Origin: Auanema rhodensis
Lineage: Eukaryota > Nematoda > Chromadorea > Rhabditida > Rhabditidae
Assembly (NCBI GenBank): GCA_964057225.1
Contig: CAXKVF010000073.1
Coordinates: 682,001 to 746,000, forward strand
Direction: 5' to 3'
Length of the DNA: 64,000 nt
Shown here in pieces: positions 38,295 through 52,726 of this stretch (its first letter is position 1; each line of letters starts with the position of its first letter). A model generated the notes under the pieces. The model was not told the origin of the DNA and searched no databases. It saw nothing but the letters and a program-made list of their open reading frames with translations. Position numbers and translations under genes: made by a program.

Positions 38295-40406
38295 TTTAGA
38301 CTAATATAGACATGGGGAATCTAATTTTGAAAACCGCATCTCTTTATCTTTCACGTGAAGCGAGTTACATACCAAGTGCACATCACGTGTACATTTAATT
38401 GGCATAAATTAAAGTTCACGTAAATTTCAAAGTCATGGTTACCATGCACCAATATCAATAAAAATTTGTTTTTAGACTAATATGGACATGGGGAATCTAA
38501 TTTTAAAAACCGCATCTCTTTATCTTTCACGTGAAGCGAGTTACATACCAAGTGCACATCACGTGTACATTTAATTAGCATAAATTAAAGTTCACGTAAA
38601 ATTCAAAGTCATGGTTACCATGAACCAATATCAATAAAAATTTGTTTTTAGACTAATATAGACATGGGGAATCTAATTTTGAAAACCGCATCTCTTTATC
38701 TTTCACGTGAAGCGAGTTACATACCAAGTGCACATCACGTGTACATTTAATTAGCATAAATTAAAGTTCACGTAAATTTCAAAGTCATGGTTACCATGAA
38801 CCAATATCAATAAAAATTTGTTTTTAGACTAATATGGACATGGGGAATCTAATTTTGAAAACCGCATCTCTTTATCTTTCACGTGAAGCGAGTTACATAC
38901 CAAGTGCACATCACGTGTACATTTAATTAGCATAAATTAAAGTTCACGTAAATTTCAAAGTCATGGTTACCATGAACCAATATCAATAAAAATTTGTTTT
39001 TAGACTAATATGGACATGGGGAATCTAATTTTGAAAACCGCATCTCTTTATCTTTCACGTGAAGCGAGTTACATACCAAGTGCACATCACGTGTACATTT
39101 AATTAGCATAAATTAAAGTTCACGTAAATTTCAAAGTCATGGTTACCATGAACCAATATCAATAAAAATTTGTTTTTAGACTAATATGGACATGGGGAAT
39201 CTAATTTTGAAAACCGCATCTCTTTATCTTTCACGTGAAGCGAGTTACATACCAAGTGCACATCACGTGTACTATTAATTAGCATAAATTAAAGTTCACG
39301 TAAATTTCAAAGTCATGGTTACCATGCACCAATATCAATAAAAATTTGTTTTTAGACTAATATGGACATGGGGAATCTAATTTTGAAAACCGCATCTCTT
39401 TATCTTTCACGTGAAGCGAGTTACATACCAAGTGCACATCACGTGTACATTTAATTAGCATAAATTAAAGTTCACGTAAAATTCAAAGTCATGGTTACCA
39501 TGAACCAATATCAATAAAAATTTGTTTTTAGACTAATATGGACATGGGAAATCTAATTTTGAAAACCGCATCTCTTTATCTTTCACGTGAAGCGAGTTAC
39601 ATACCAAGTGCACATCACGTGTACATTTAATTAGCATAAATTAAAGTTCACGTAAATTTCAAAGTCATGGTTACCATGAACCAATATCAATAAAAATTTG
39701 TTTTTAGACTAATATGGACATGGGGAATCTAATTTTGAAAACCGCATCTCTTTATCTTTCACGTGAAGCGAGTTACATACCAAGTGCACATCACGTGTAC
39801 ATTTAATTAGCATAAATTAAAGTTCACGTAAATTTCAAAGTCATGGTTACCATGAACCAATATCAATAAAAATTTGTTTTTAGACTAATATGGACATGGG
39901 GAATCTAATTTTGAAAACCGCATCTCTTTATCTTTCACGTGAAGCGAGTTACATACCAAGTGCACATCACGTGTACATTTAATTAGCATAAATTAAAGTT
40001 CACGTAAAATTCAAAGTCATGGTTACCATGAACCAATATCAATAAAAATTTGTTTTTAGACTAATATAGACATGGGGAATCTAATTTTGAAAACCGCATC
40101 TCTTTATCTTTCACGTGAAGCGAGTTACATACCAAGTGCACATCACGTGTACATTTAATTGGCATAAATTAAAGTTCACGTAAATTTCAAAGTCATGGTT
40201 ACCATGCACCAATATCAATAAAAATTTGTTTTTAGACTAATATGGACATGGGGAATCTAATTTTAAAAACCGCATCTCTTTATCTTTCACGTGAAGCGAG
40301 TTACATACCAAGTGCACATCACGTGTACATTTAATTAGCATAAATTAAAGTTCACGTAAAATTCAAAGTCATGGTTACCATGAACCAATATCAATAAAAA
40401 TTTGTT
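38295..40406. repeat. g14a/t131a region with a 10-unit periodicity
   Basis: The string g14a+a107g+CACC, g35a+t131a+AACC, g14a+AACC occurs at 38295-38822 and again from 40055 (to 40582), 1760 bp or ten units later. Between the copies are near-consensus units, one with TACTATT (about 39272), one t131a unit (39351) and one with CATGGGAAAT (about 39549). A related string is found at 53783-55190, about 15.5 kb on. Confidence 0.82.
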
Positions 40407-41462
40407 TTTAGACTAATATAGACATGGGGAATCTAATTTTGAAAACCGCATCTCTTTATCTTTCACGTGAAGCGAGTTACATACCAAGTGCACATCACGT
40501 GTACATTTAATTAGCATAAATTAAAGTTCACGTAAATTTCAAAGTCATGGTTACCATGAACCAATATCAATAAAAATTTGTTTTTAGACTAATATGGACA
40601 TGGGGAATCTAATTTTGAAAACCGCATCTCTTTATCTTTCACGTGAAGCGAGTTACATACCAAGTGCACATCACGTGTACATTTAATTAGCATAAATTAA
40701 AGTTCACGTAAAATTCAAAGTCATGGTTACCATGAACCAATATCAATAAAAATTTGTTTTTAGACTAATATAGACATGGGGAATCTAATTTTGAAAACCG
40801 CATCTCTTTATCTTTCACGTGAAGCGAGTTACATACCAAGTGCACATCACGTGTACATTTAATTAGCATAAATTAAAGTTCACGTAAATTTCAAAGTCAT
40901 GGTTACCATGAACCAATATCAATAAAAATTTGTTTTTAGACTAATATGGACATGGGGAATCTAATTTTGAAAACCGCATCTCTTTATCTTTCACGTGAAG
41001 CGAGTTACATACCAAGTGCACATCACGTGTACATTTAATTAGCATAAATTAAAGTTCACGTAAAATTCAAAGTCATGGTTACCATGAACCAATATCAATA
41101 AAAATTTGTTTTTAGACTAATATAGACATGGGGAATCTAATTTTGAAAACCGCATCTCTTTATCTTTCACGTGAAGCGAGTTACATACCAAGTGCACATC
41201 ACGTGTACATTTAATTAGCATAAATTAAAGTTCACGTAAATTTCAAAGTCATGGTTACCATGAACCAATATCAATAAAAATTTGTTTTTAGACTAATATG
41301 GACATGGGGAATCTAATTTTGAAAACCGCATCTCTTTATCTTTCACGTGAAGCGAGTTACATACCAAGTGCACATCACGTGTACATTTAATTAGCATAAA
41401 TTAAAGTTCACGTAAAATTCAAAGTCATGGTTACCATGCACCAATATCAATAAAAATTTGTT
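40407..41462. repeat. Dimer HOR, three tandem units (352 bp each)
   Basis: g14a+AACC alternates with t131a three times (40407-40758, 40759-41110, 41111-41462). The last t131a monomer has CACC in place of AACC. It is the shortest HOR period in the window and appears to come from the g14a and t131a pair in the upstream 10-unit block. Confidence 0.9.
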
Positions 41463-42518
41463 TTTAGACTAATATGGACATGGGGAATCTAATTTTGAAA
41501 ACCGCATCTCTTTATCTTTCACGTGAAGCGAGTTACATACCAAGTGCACATCACGTGTACATTTAATTAGCATAAATTAAAGTTCACGTAAAATTCAAAG
41601 TCATGGTTACCATGAACCAATATCAATAAAAATTTGTTTTTAGACTAATATGGACATGGGGAATCTAATTTTGAAAACCGCATCTCTTTATCTTTCACGT
41701 GAAGCGAGTTACATACCAAGTGCACATCACGTGTACATTTAATTAGCATAAATTAAAGTTCACGTAAATTTCAAAGTCATTTTTACCATGAACCAATATC
41801 AATAAAAATTTGTTTTTAGACTAATATGGACATGGGGAATCTAATTTCGAAAACCGCATCTCTTCATCTTTCACGTGAAGCGAGTTACATACCAAGTGCA
41901 CATCACGTGTACATTTAATTAGCATAAATTAAAGTTCACGTAAATTTCAAAGTCATGGTTACCATGCACAAATATCAATAAAAATTTGTTTTTGGACTAA
42001 TATGGACATGGGGAATCTAATTTTGAAAACCGCATCTCTTTATCTTTCACGTGAAGCGAGTTACATACCAAGTGCACATCACGTGTACATTTAATTAGCA
42101 TAAATTAAAGTTCACGTAAATTTCAAAGTCATGGTTACCATGAACCAATATCAATAAAAATTTGTTTTTAGACTAATATGGACATGGGGAATCTAATTTT
42201 GAAAACCGCATCTCTTTATCTTTCACGTGAAGCGAGTTACATACCAAGTGCACATCACGTGTACATTTAATTAGCATAAATTAAAGTTCACGTAAATTTC
42301 AAAGTCATGGTTACCATGCACCAATATCAATAAAAATTTGTTTTTGGACTAATATGGACATGGGGAATCTAATTTTGAAAACTGCATCTCTTTATCTTTC
42401 ACGTGAAGCGAGTTACATACCAAGTGCACATCACGTGTACATTTAATTAGCATAAATTAAAGTTCACGTAAATTTCAAAGTCATGGTTACCATGAACCAA
42501 TATCAATAAAAATTTGTT
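41463..42518. repeat. Transition monomers with damaged dyads
   Basis: The six units are t131a+AACC; AACC with GG to TT at 41781-41782, which destroys the 139-153 dyad; t34c+t51c with GCACAAATATC; a4g+AACC; CACC; and a4g with AAACTGC+AACC. Substitutions are denser here than in the blocks on either side. Confidence 0.75.
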
Positions 42519-45500
42519 TTTAGACTAATATGGACATGGGGAATCTAATTTTGAAAACCGCATCTCTTCATCTTTCACGTGAAGCGAGTTACATACCAAG
42601 TGCACATCACGTGTACATTTAATTAGCATAAATTAAAGTTCACGTAAATTTCAAAGTCATGGTTACCATGAACCAATATCAATAAAAATTTGTTTTTAGA
42701 CTAATATGGACATGAGGAATCTAATTTTGAAAACCGCATCTCTTCATCTTTCACGTGAAGCGAGTTACATACCAAGTGCTCATCACGTGTACATTTAATT
42801 AGCATAAATTAAAGTTCACGTAAATTTCAAAGTCATGGTTACCATGCACCAATATCAATAAAAATTTGTTTTTAGACTAATATGGACATGGGGAATCTAA
42901 TTTTGAAAACCGCATCTCTTTATCTTTCACGTGAAGCGAGTTACATACCAAGTGCACATCACGTGTACATTTAATTAGCATAAATTAAAGTTCACGTAAA
43001 TTTCAAAGTCATGGTTACCATGAACCAATATCAATAAAAATTTGTTTTTAGACTAATATGGACATGGGGAATCTAATTTTGAAAACCGCATCTATTTATC
43101 TTTCACGTGAAGCGAGTTACATACCAAGTGCACATCACGTGTACATTTAATTAGCATAAATTAAAGTTCACGTAAATTTCAAAGTCATGGTTACCATGAA
43201 CCAATATCAATAAAAATTTGTTTTTAGACTAATATGGACATGGGGAATCTAATTTTGAAAACCGCATCTCTTTATCTTTCACGTGAAGCGAGTTACATAC
43301 CAAGTGCACATCACGTGTACATTTAATTAGCATATATTAAAGTTCACGTAAATTTCAAAGTCATGGTTACCATGAACCAATATCAATAAAAATTTGTTTT
43401 TAGACTAATATGGACATGGGGAATCTAATTTTGAAAACCGCATCTCTTTATCTTTCACGTGAAGCGAGTTACATACCAAGTGCACATCACGTGTACATTT
43501 AATTAGCATAAATTAAAGTTCACGTAAATTTCAAAGTCATGGTTACCATGCACCAATATCAATAAAAATTTGTTTTTAGACTAATATGGACATGGGGAAT
43601 CTAATTTTGAGAACCGCATCTCTTTATCTTTCACGTGAAGCGAGTTGCATACCAAGTGCACATCACGTGTACATTTAATTAGCATAAATTAAAGTTCACG
43701 TAAAATTCAAAGTCATGGTTACCATGAACCAATATCAATAAAAATTTGTTTTTAGACTAATATGGACAAGGGGAATCTAATTTTGAAAACCGCATCTCTT
43801 TATCTTTCACGTGAAGCGAGTTACATACCAAGTGCACATCACGTGTACATTTAATTAGCATAAATTAAAGTTCACGTAAATTTCAAAGTCATGGTTACCA
43901 TGAAGCAATATCAATAAAAATTTGTTTTTAGACTAATATGGACATGGGGAATCTAATTTTGAAAACCGCATCTCTTTATCTTTCACGTGAAGCGAGTTAC
44001 ATACCAAGTGCACATCACGTGTACATTTAATTAGCATAAATTAAAGTTCACATAAATTTCAAAGTCATGGTTACCATGAACCAATATCAATAAAAATTTG
44101 TTTTTAGACTAATATGGACATGGGGAATCTAATTTTGAAAACTGCATCTCTTTATCTTTCACGTGAAGCGAGTTACATACCAAGTGCACATCACGTGTAC
44201 ATTTAATTAGCATAAATTAAAGTTCACGTAAATTTCAAAGTCATGGTTACCATGAACTAATATCAATAAAAATTTGTTTTTAGACTAATATGGACATGGG
44301 GAATCTAATTTTGAAAACCGCATCTCTTTATCTTTCACGTGAAGCGAGTTACATACCAAGTGCACATCACGTGTACATTTAATTAGCATAAATTAAAGTT
44401 CACGTAAATTTCAAAGTCATGGTTACCATGAACCAATATCAATAAAAATTTGTTTTTAGACTAATATGGACATGGGGAATCTAATTTTGAAAACCGCATC
44501 TCTTCATCTTTCACGTGAAGCGAGTTACATACCAAGTGCACATCACGTGTACATTTAATTAGCATAAATTAAAGTTCACGTAAATTTCAAAGTCATGGTT
44601 ACCATGAACCAATATCAATAAAAATTTGTTTTTAGACTAATATGGACATGAGGAATCTAATTTTGAAAACCGCATCTCTTCATCTTTCACGTGAAGCGAT
44701 TTACATACCAAGTGCTCATCACGTGTACATTTAATTAGCATAAATTAAAGTTCACGTAAATTTCAAAGTCATGGTTACCATGCACCAATATCAATAAAAA
44801 TTTGTTTTTAGACTAATATGGACATGGGGAATCTAATTTTGAAAACCGCATCTCTTTATCTTTCACGTGAAGCGAGTTACATACCAAGTGCACATCACGT
44901 GTACATTTAATTAGCATAAATTAAAGTTCACGTAAATTTCAAAGTCATGGTTACCATGAACCAATATCAATAAAAATTTGTTTTTAGACTAATATGGACA
45001 TGGGGAATCTAATTTTGAAAACCGCATCTATTTATCTTTCACGTGAAGCGAGTTACATACCAAGTGCACATCACGTGTACATTTAATTAGCATAAATTAA
45101 AGTTCACGTAAATTTCAAAGTCATGGTTACCATGAACCAATATCAATAAAAATTTGTTTTTAGACTAATATGGACATGGGGAATCTAATTTTGAAAACCG
45201 CATCTCTTTATCTTTCACGTGAAGCGAGTTACATACCAAGTGCACATCACGTGTACATTTAATTAGCATAAATTAAAGTTCACGTAAAATTCAAAGTCAT
45301 GGTTACCATGAACCAATATCAATAAAAATTTGTTTTTAGACTAATATGGACAAGGGGAATCTAATTTTGAAAACCGCATCTCTTTATCTTTCACGTGAAG
45401 CGAGTTACATACCAAGTGCACATCACGTGTACATTTAATTAGCATAAATTAAAGTTCACGTAAATTTCAAAGTCATGGTTACCATGAAGCAATATCAATA

Positions 45501-47270
45501 AAAATTTGTTTTTAGACTAATATGGACATGGGGAATCTAATTTTGAAAACCGCATCTCTTTATCTTTCACGTGAAACGAGTTACATACCAAGTGCACATC
45601 ACGTGTACATTTAATTAGCATAAATTAAAGTTCACGTAAATTTCAAAGTCATGGTTACCATGAACTAATATCAATAAAAATTTGTTTTTAGACTAATATG
45701 GACATGGGGAATCTAATTTTGAAAACCGCATCTCTTTATCTTTCACGTGAAGCGAGTTACATACCAAGTGCACATCACGTGTACATTTAATTAGCATAAA
45801 TTAAAGTTCACGTAAATTTCAAAGTCATGGTTACCATGAACCAATATCAATAAAAATTTGTTTTTAGACTAATATGGACATGGGGAATCTAATTTTGAAA
45901 ACCGCATCTCTTCATCTTTCACGTGAAGCGAGTTACATACCAAGTGCACATCACGTGTACATTTAATTAGCATAAATTAAAGTTCACGTAAATTTCAAAG
46001 TCATGGTTACCATGAACCAATATCAATAAAAATTTGTTTTTAGACTAATATGGACATGAGGAATCTAATTTTGAAAACCGCATCTCTTCATCTTTCACGT
46101 GAAGCGAGTTACATACCAAGTGCTCATCACGTGTACATTTAATTAGCATAAATTAAAGTTCACGTAAATTTCAAAGTCATGGTTACCATGAACCAATATC
46201 AATAAAAATTTGTTTTTAGACTAATATGGACATGGGGAATCTAATTTTGAAAACCGCATCTATTTATCTTTCACGTGAAGCGAGTTACATACCAAGTGCA
46301 CATCACGTGTACATTTAATTAGCATAAATTAAAGTTCACGTAAATTTCAAAGTCATGGTTACCATGCACCAATATCAATAAAAATTTGTTTTTAGACTAA
46401 TATGGACATGGGGAATCTAATTTTGAAAACCGCATCTCTTTATCTTTCACGTGAAGCGAGTTACATACCAAGTGCACATCACGTGTACATTTAATTAGCA
46501 TAAATTAAAGTTCACGTAAATTTCAAAGTCATGGTTACCATGAACCAATATCAATAAAAATTTGTTTTTAGACTAATATGGACATGGGGAATCTAATTTT
46601 GAAAACCGCATCTCTTTATCTTTCACGTGAAGCGAGTTACATACCAAGTGCACATCACGTGTACATTTAATTAGCATAAATTAAAGTTCACGTAAATTTC
46701 AAAGTCATGGTTACCATGCACCAATATCAATAAAAATTTGTTTTTAGACTAATATGGACATGGGGAATCTAATTTTGAGAACCGCATCTCTTTATCTTTC
46801 ACGTGAAGCGAGTTGCATACCAAGTGCACATCACGTGTACATTTAATTAGCATAAATTAAAGTTCACGTAAATTTCAAAGTCATGGTTACCATGCACCAA
46901 TATCAATAAAAATTTGTTTTTAGACTAATATGGACATGGGGAATCTAATTTTGAAAACCGCATCTCTTTATCTTTCACGTGAAGCGAGTTACATACCAAG
47001 TGCACATCACGTGTACATTTAATTAGCATAAATTAAAGTTCACGTAAAATTCAAAGTCATGGTTACCATGAACCAATATCAATAAAAATTTGTTTTTAGA
47101 CTAATATGGACAAGGGGAATCTAATTTTGAAAACCGCATCTCTTTATCTTTCACGTGAAGCGAGTTACATACCAAGTGCACATCACGTGTACATTTAATT
47201 AGCATAAATTAAAGTTCACGTAAATTTCAAAGTCATGGTTACCATGAAGCAATATCAATAAAAATTTGTT
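42519..47270. repeat. Variable-length 8- to 11-mer HOR family
   Basis: A string led by t51c+AACC, then g21a+t51c+a86t (GTGCTCATC), starts at 42519, 44455 and 45863, spacings of 11 and 8 units. Later members are c48a (CTATTTATC) at 43047, 44983 and 46215; GAGAACC plus GTTGCAT at 43575 and 46743; and t19a (GACAAGGGG)+AAGC at 43751, 45335 and 47095. Units between them are gained or lost from copy to copy. The same string without a86t recurs at 55543-57126. Confidence 0.87.
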
Positions 47271-48326
47271 TTTAGACTAATATGGACATGGGGAATCTAA
47301 TTTTGAAAACCGCATCTCTTTATCTTTCACGTGAAGCGAGTTACATACCAAGTGCACATCACGTGTACATTTAATTAGCATAAATTAAAGTTCACGTAAA
47401 TTTCAATATCATGGTTACCATGAACCAATATCAATAAAAATTTGTTTTTAGACTAATATGGACATGGGGAATCTAATTTTGAAAACCGCATCTCTTTATC
47501 TTTCACGTGAAGCGAGTTACATACCAAGTGCACATCACGTGTACATTTAATTAGCATAAATTAAAGTTCACGTAAATTTCAAAGTCATGGTTACCATGAA
47601 CTAATATCAATAAAAATTTGTTTTTAGACTAATATGGACATGGGGAATCTAATTTTGAAAACCGCATCTCTTTATCTTTCACGTGAAGCGAGTTACATAC
47701 CAAGTGCACATCACGTGTACATTTAATTAGCATAAATTAAAGTTCACGTAAATTTCAAAGTCATGGTTACCATGAAGCAATATCAATAAAAATTTGTTTT
47801 TAGACTAATATGGACAGGAGGAATCTAATTTTGAAAACCGCATCTCTTTATCTTTCACGTGAAGCGAGTTACATACCAAGTGCACATCACGTGTACATTT
47901 AATTAGCATAAATTAAAGTTCACGTAAAATTCAAAGTCATGGTTACCATGAACCAATATCAATAAAAATTTGTTTTTAGACTAATATGGACATGGGGAAT
48001 CTAATTTTGAAAACCGTATCTCTTTATCTTTCACGTGAAGCGAGTTACATACCAAGTGCACATCACGTGTACATTTAATTAGCATAAATTAAAGTTCACG
48101 TAAAATTCAAAGTCATGGTTACCATGAACCAATATCAATAAAAATTTGTTTTTAGACTAATATGGACATGGGGAATCTAATTTTGAAAACCGCATCTCTT
48201 TATCTTTCACGTGAAGCGAGTTACATACCAAGTGCACATCACGTGTACATTTAATTAGCATAAATTAAAGTTCACGTAAATTTCAAAGTCATGGTTACCA
48301 TGAACTAATATCAATAAAAATTTGTT
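46391..48326. repeat. 11-unit segment, copy A of a duplication 9856 bp apart
   Basis: The order AACC, CACC, GAGAACC/GTTGCAT+CACC, t131a+AACC, t19a+AAGC, AACC, AACT, AAGC, t19g+t131a, c43t+t131a, AACT matches 56247-58182 at an offset of exactly 56 units. Copy A has a private CAATATCATGG (about 47406) and t19g+g21a (ACAGGAGG), where copy B has ACAGGGGG. The segment bridges the 8-11-mer family and the t19g/c43t family. Confidence 0.87.
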
Positions 48327-50086
48327 TTTAGACTAATATGGACATGGGGAATCTAATTTTGAAAACCGCATCTCTTTATCTTTCACGTGAAGCGAGTTAC
48401 ATACCAAGTGCACATCACGTGTACATTTAATTAGCATAAATTAAAGTTCACGTAAATTTCAAAGTCATGGTTACCATGAACTAATATCAATAAAAATTTG
48501 TTTTTAGACTAATATGGACATGGGGAATCTAATTTTGAAAACCGCATCTCTTTATCTTTCACGTGAAGCGAGTTACATACCAAGTGCACATCACGTGTAC
48601 ATTTAATTAGCATAAATTAAAGTTCACGTAAATTTCAAAGTCATGGTTACCATGAAGCAATATCAATAAAAATTTGTTTTTAGACTAATATGGACATGGG
48701 GAATCTAATTTTGAAAACCGCATCTCTTTATCTTTCACGTGAAGCGAGTTACATACCAAGTGCACATCACGTGTACATTTAATTAGCATAAATTAAAGTT
48801 CACGTAAATTTCAATATCATGGTTACCATGAACCAATATCAATAAAAATTTGTTTTTAGACTAATATGGACATGGGGAATCTAATTTTGAAAACCGCATC
48901 TCTTTATCTTTCACGTGAAGCGAGTTACATACCAAGTGCACATCACGTGTACATTTAATTAGCATAAATTAAAGTTCACGTAAATTTCAAAGTCATGGTT
49001 ACCATGAACTAATATCAATAAAAATTTGTTTTTAGACTAATATGGACATGGGGAATCTAATTTTGAAAACCGCATCTCTTTATCTTTCACGTGAAGCGAG
49101 TTACATACCAAGTGCACATCACGTGTACATTTAATTAGCATAAATTAAAGTTCACGTAAATTTCAAAGTCATGGTTACCATGAAGCAATATCAATAAAAA
49201 TTTGTTTTTAGACTAATATGGACAGGAGGAATCTAATTTTGAAAACCGCATCTCTTTATCTTTCACGTGAAGCGAGTTACATACCAAGTGCACATCACGT
49301 GTACATTTAATTAGCATAAATTAAAGTTCACGTAAAATTCAAAGTCATGGTTACCATGAACCAATATCAATAAAAATTTGTTTTTAGACTAATATGGACA
49401 TGGGGAATCTAATTTTGAAAACCGTATCTCTTTATCTTTCACGTGAAGCGAGTTACATACCAAGTGCACATCACGTGTACATTTAATTAGCATAAATTAA
49501 AGTTCACGTAAAATTCAAAGTCATGGTTACCATGAACCAATATCAATAAAAATTTGTTTTTAGACTAATATGGACATGGGGAATCTAATTTTGAAAACCG
49601 CATCTCTTTATCTTTCACGTGAAGCGAGTTACATACCAAGTGCACATCACGTGTACATTTAATTAGCATAAATTAAAGTTCACGTAAATTTCAAAGTCAT
49701 GGTTACCATGAACTAATATCAATAAAAATTTGTTTTTAGACTAATATGGACATGGGGAATCTAATTTTGAAAACCGCATCTCTTTATCTTTCACGTGAAG
49801 CGAGTTACATACCAAGTGCACATCACGTGTACATTTAATTAGCATAAATTAAAGTTCACGTAAATTTCAAAGTCATGGTTACCATGAAGCAATATCAATA
49901 AAAATTTGTTTTTAGACTAATATGGACAGGGGGAATCTAATTTTGAAAACCGCATCTCTTTATCTTTCACGTGAAGCGAGTTACATACCAAGTGCACATC
50001 ACGTGTACATTTAATTAGCATAAATTAAAGTTCACGTAAAATTCAAAGTCATGGTTACCATGAACCAATATCAATAAAAATTTGTT
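47271..50086. repeat. 8-mer HOR, about two units (1408 bp each)
   Basis: The string CAATATCATGG+AACC, AACT, AAGC, t19g+g21a+t131a, c43t+t131a, AACT starts at 47271 and at 48679. The change CAATATC (47406 and 48814) occurs in no other unit. The last two monomers differ (AACT, AAGC in unit 1; AAGC, then the next t19g unit, in the second), showing where the 8-mer gives way to the 4-mer that follows. Confidence 0.88.
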
Positions 50087-52726
50087 TTTAGACTAATATG
50101 GACATGGGGAATCTAATTTTGAAAACCGCATCTCTTTATCTTTCACGTGAAGCGAGTTACATACCAAGTGCACATCACGTGTACATTTAATTAGCATAAA
50201 TTAAAGTTCACGTAAAATTCAAAGTCATGGTTACCATGCACCAATATCAATAAAAATTTGTTTTTAGACTAATATGGACATGGGGAATCTAATTTTGAAA
50301 ACCGTATCTCTTTATCTTTCACGTGAAACGAGTTACATACCAAGTGCACATCACGTGTACATTTAATTAGCATAAATTAAAGTTCACGTAAATTTCAAAG
50401 TCATGGTTACCATGAACTAATATCAATAAAAATTTGTTTTTAGACTAATATGGACATGGGGAATCTAATTTTGAAAACCGCATCTCTTTATCTTTCACGT
50501 GAAGCGAGTTACATACCAAGTGCACATCACGTGTACATTTAATTAGCATAAATTAAAGTTCACGTAAATTTCAAAGTCATGGTTACCATGAAGCAATATC
50601 AATAAAAATTTGTTTTTAGACTAATATGGACAGGGGGAATCTAATTTTGAAAACCGCATCTCTTTATCTTTCACGTGAAGCGAGTAACATACCAAGTGCA
50701 CATCACGTGTACATTTAATTAGCATAAATTAAAGTTCACGTAAAATTCAAAGTCATGGTTACCATGCACCAATATCAATAAAAATTTGTTTTTAGACTAA
50801 TATGGACATGGGGAATCTAATTTTGAAAACCGTATCTCTTTATCTTTCACGTGAAGCGAGTTACATACCAAGTGCACATCACGTGTACATTTAATTAGCA
50901 TAAATTAAAGTTCACGTAAAATTCAAAGTCATGGTTACCATAAACCAATATCAATAAAAATTTGTTTTTAGACTAATATGGACATGGGGAATCTAATTTT
51001 GAAAACCGCATCTCTTTATCTTTCACGTGAAGCGAGTTACATACCAAGTGCACATCACGTGTACATTTAATTAGCATAAATTAAAGTTCACGTAAATTTC
51101 AAAGTCATGGTTACCATGAACTAATATCAATAAAAATTTGTTTTTAGACTAATATGGACATGGGGAATCTAATTTTGAAAACCGCATCTCTTTATCTTTC
51201 ACGTGAAGCGAGTTACATACCAAGTGCACATCACGTGTACATTTAATTAGCATAAATTAAAGTTCACGTAAATTTCAAAGTCATGGTTACCATGAAGCAA
51301 TATCAATAAAAATTTGTTTTTAGACTAATATGGACAGGGGGAATCTAATTTTGAAAACCGCATCTCTTTATCTTTCACGTGAAGCGAGTTACATACCAAG
51401 TGCACATCACGTGTACATTTAATTAGCATAAATTAAAGTTCACGTAAAATTCAAAGTCATGGTTACCATGAACCAATATCAATAAAAATTTGTTTTTAGA
51501 CTAATATGGACATGGGGAATCTAATTTTGAAAACCGTATCTCTTTATCTTTCACGTGAAGCGAGTTACATACCAAGTGCACATCACGTGTACATTTAATT
51601 AGCATAAATTAAAGTTCACGTAAAATTCAAAGTCATGGTTACCATGAACCAATATCAATAAAAATTTGTTTTTAGACTAATATGGACATGGGGAATCTAA
51701 TTTTGGAAACCGCATCTCTTTATCTTTCACGTGAAGCGAGTTACATACCAAGTGCACATCACGTGTACATTTAATTAGCATAAATTAAAGTTCACGTAAA
51801 TTTCAAAGTCATGGTTACCATGAACTAATATCAATAAAAATTTGTTTTTAGACTAATATGGACATGGGGAATCTAATTTTGAAAACCGCATCTCTTTATC
51901 TTTCACGTGAAGCGAGTTACATACCAAGTGCACATCACGTGTACATTTAATTAGCATAAATTAAAGTTCACGTAAATTTCAAAGTCATGGTTACCATGAA
52001 GCAATATCAATAAAAATTTGTTTTTAGACTAATATGGACAGGGGGAATCTAATTTTGAAAACCGCATCTCTTTATCTTTCACGTGAAGCGAGTTACATAC
52101 CAAGTGCACATCACGTGTACATTTAATTAGCATAAATTAAAGTTCACGTAAAATTCAAAGTCATGGTTACCATGAACCAATATCAATAAAAATTTGTTTT
52201 TAGACTAATATGGACATGGGGAATCTAATTTTGAAAACCGTATCTCTTTATCTTTCACGTGAAGCGAGTTACATACCAAGTGCACATCACGTGTACATTT
52301 AATTAGCATAAATTAAAGTTCACGTGAAATTCAAAGTCATGGTTACCATGAACCAATATCAATAAAAATTTGTTTTTAGACTAATATGGACATGGGGAAT
52401 CTAATTTTGAAAACCGCATCTCTTTATCTTTCACGTGAAGCGAGTTACATACCAAGTGCACATCACGTGTACATTTAATTAGCATAAATTAAAGTTCACG
52501 TAAATTTCAAAGTCATGGTTACCATGAACTAATATCAATAAAAATTTGTTTTTAGACTAATATGGACATGGGGAATCTAATTTTGAAAACCGCATCTCTT
52601 TATCTTTCACGTGAAGCGAGTTACATACCAAGTGCACATCACGTGTACATTTAATTAGCATAAATTAAAGTTCACGTAAATTTCAAAGTCATGGTTACCA
52701 TGAAGCAATATCAATAAAAATTTGTT
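49207..52726. repeat. 4-mer HOR, five tandem units (704 bp each)
   Basis: The pattern is t19g+t131a+AACC (ACAGGGGG), c43t+t131a+AACC (CCGTATC), AACT, AAGC. Unit starts are 49207, 49911, 50615, 51319 and 52023. The second unit is altered (t131a+CACC, then c43t without t131a but with GTGAAACGAG+AACT). Private changes include GAGTAAC in the unit at 50615, ACCATAAACC in the unit at 50791, TTTTGGAAACC in the unit at 51671 and CACGTGAAATTC in the unit at 52199. It is the longest regular HOR run in the window. Confidence 0.92.
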
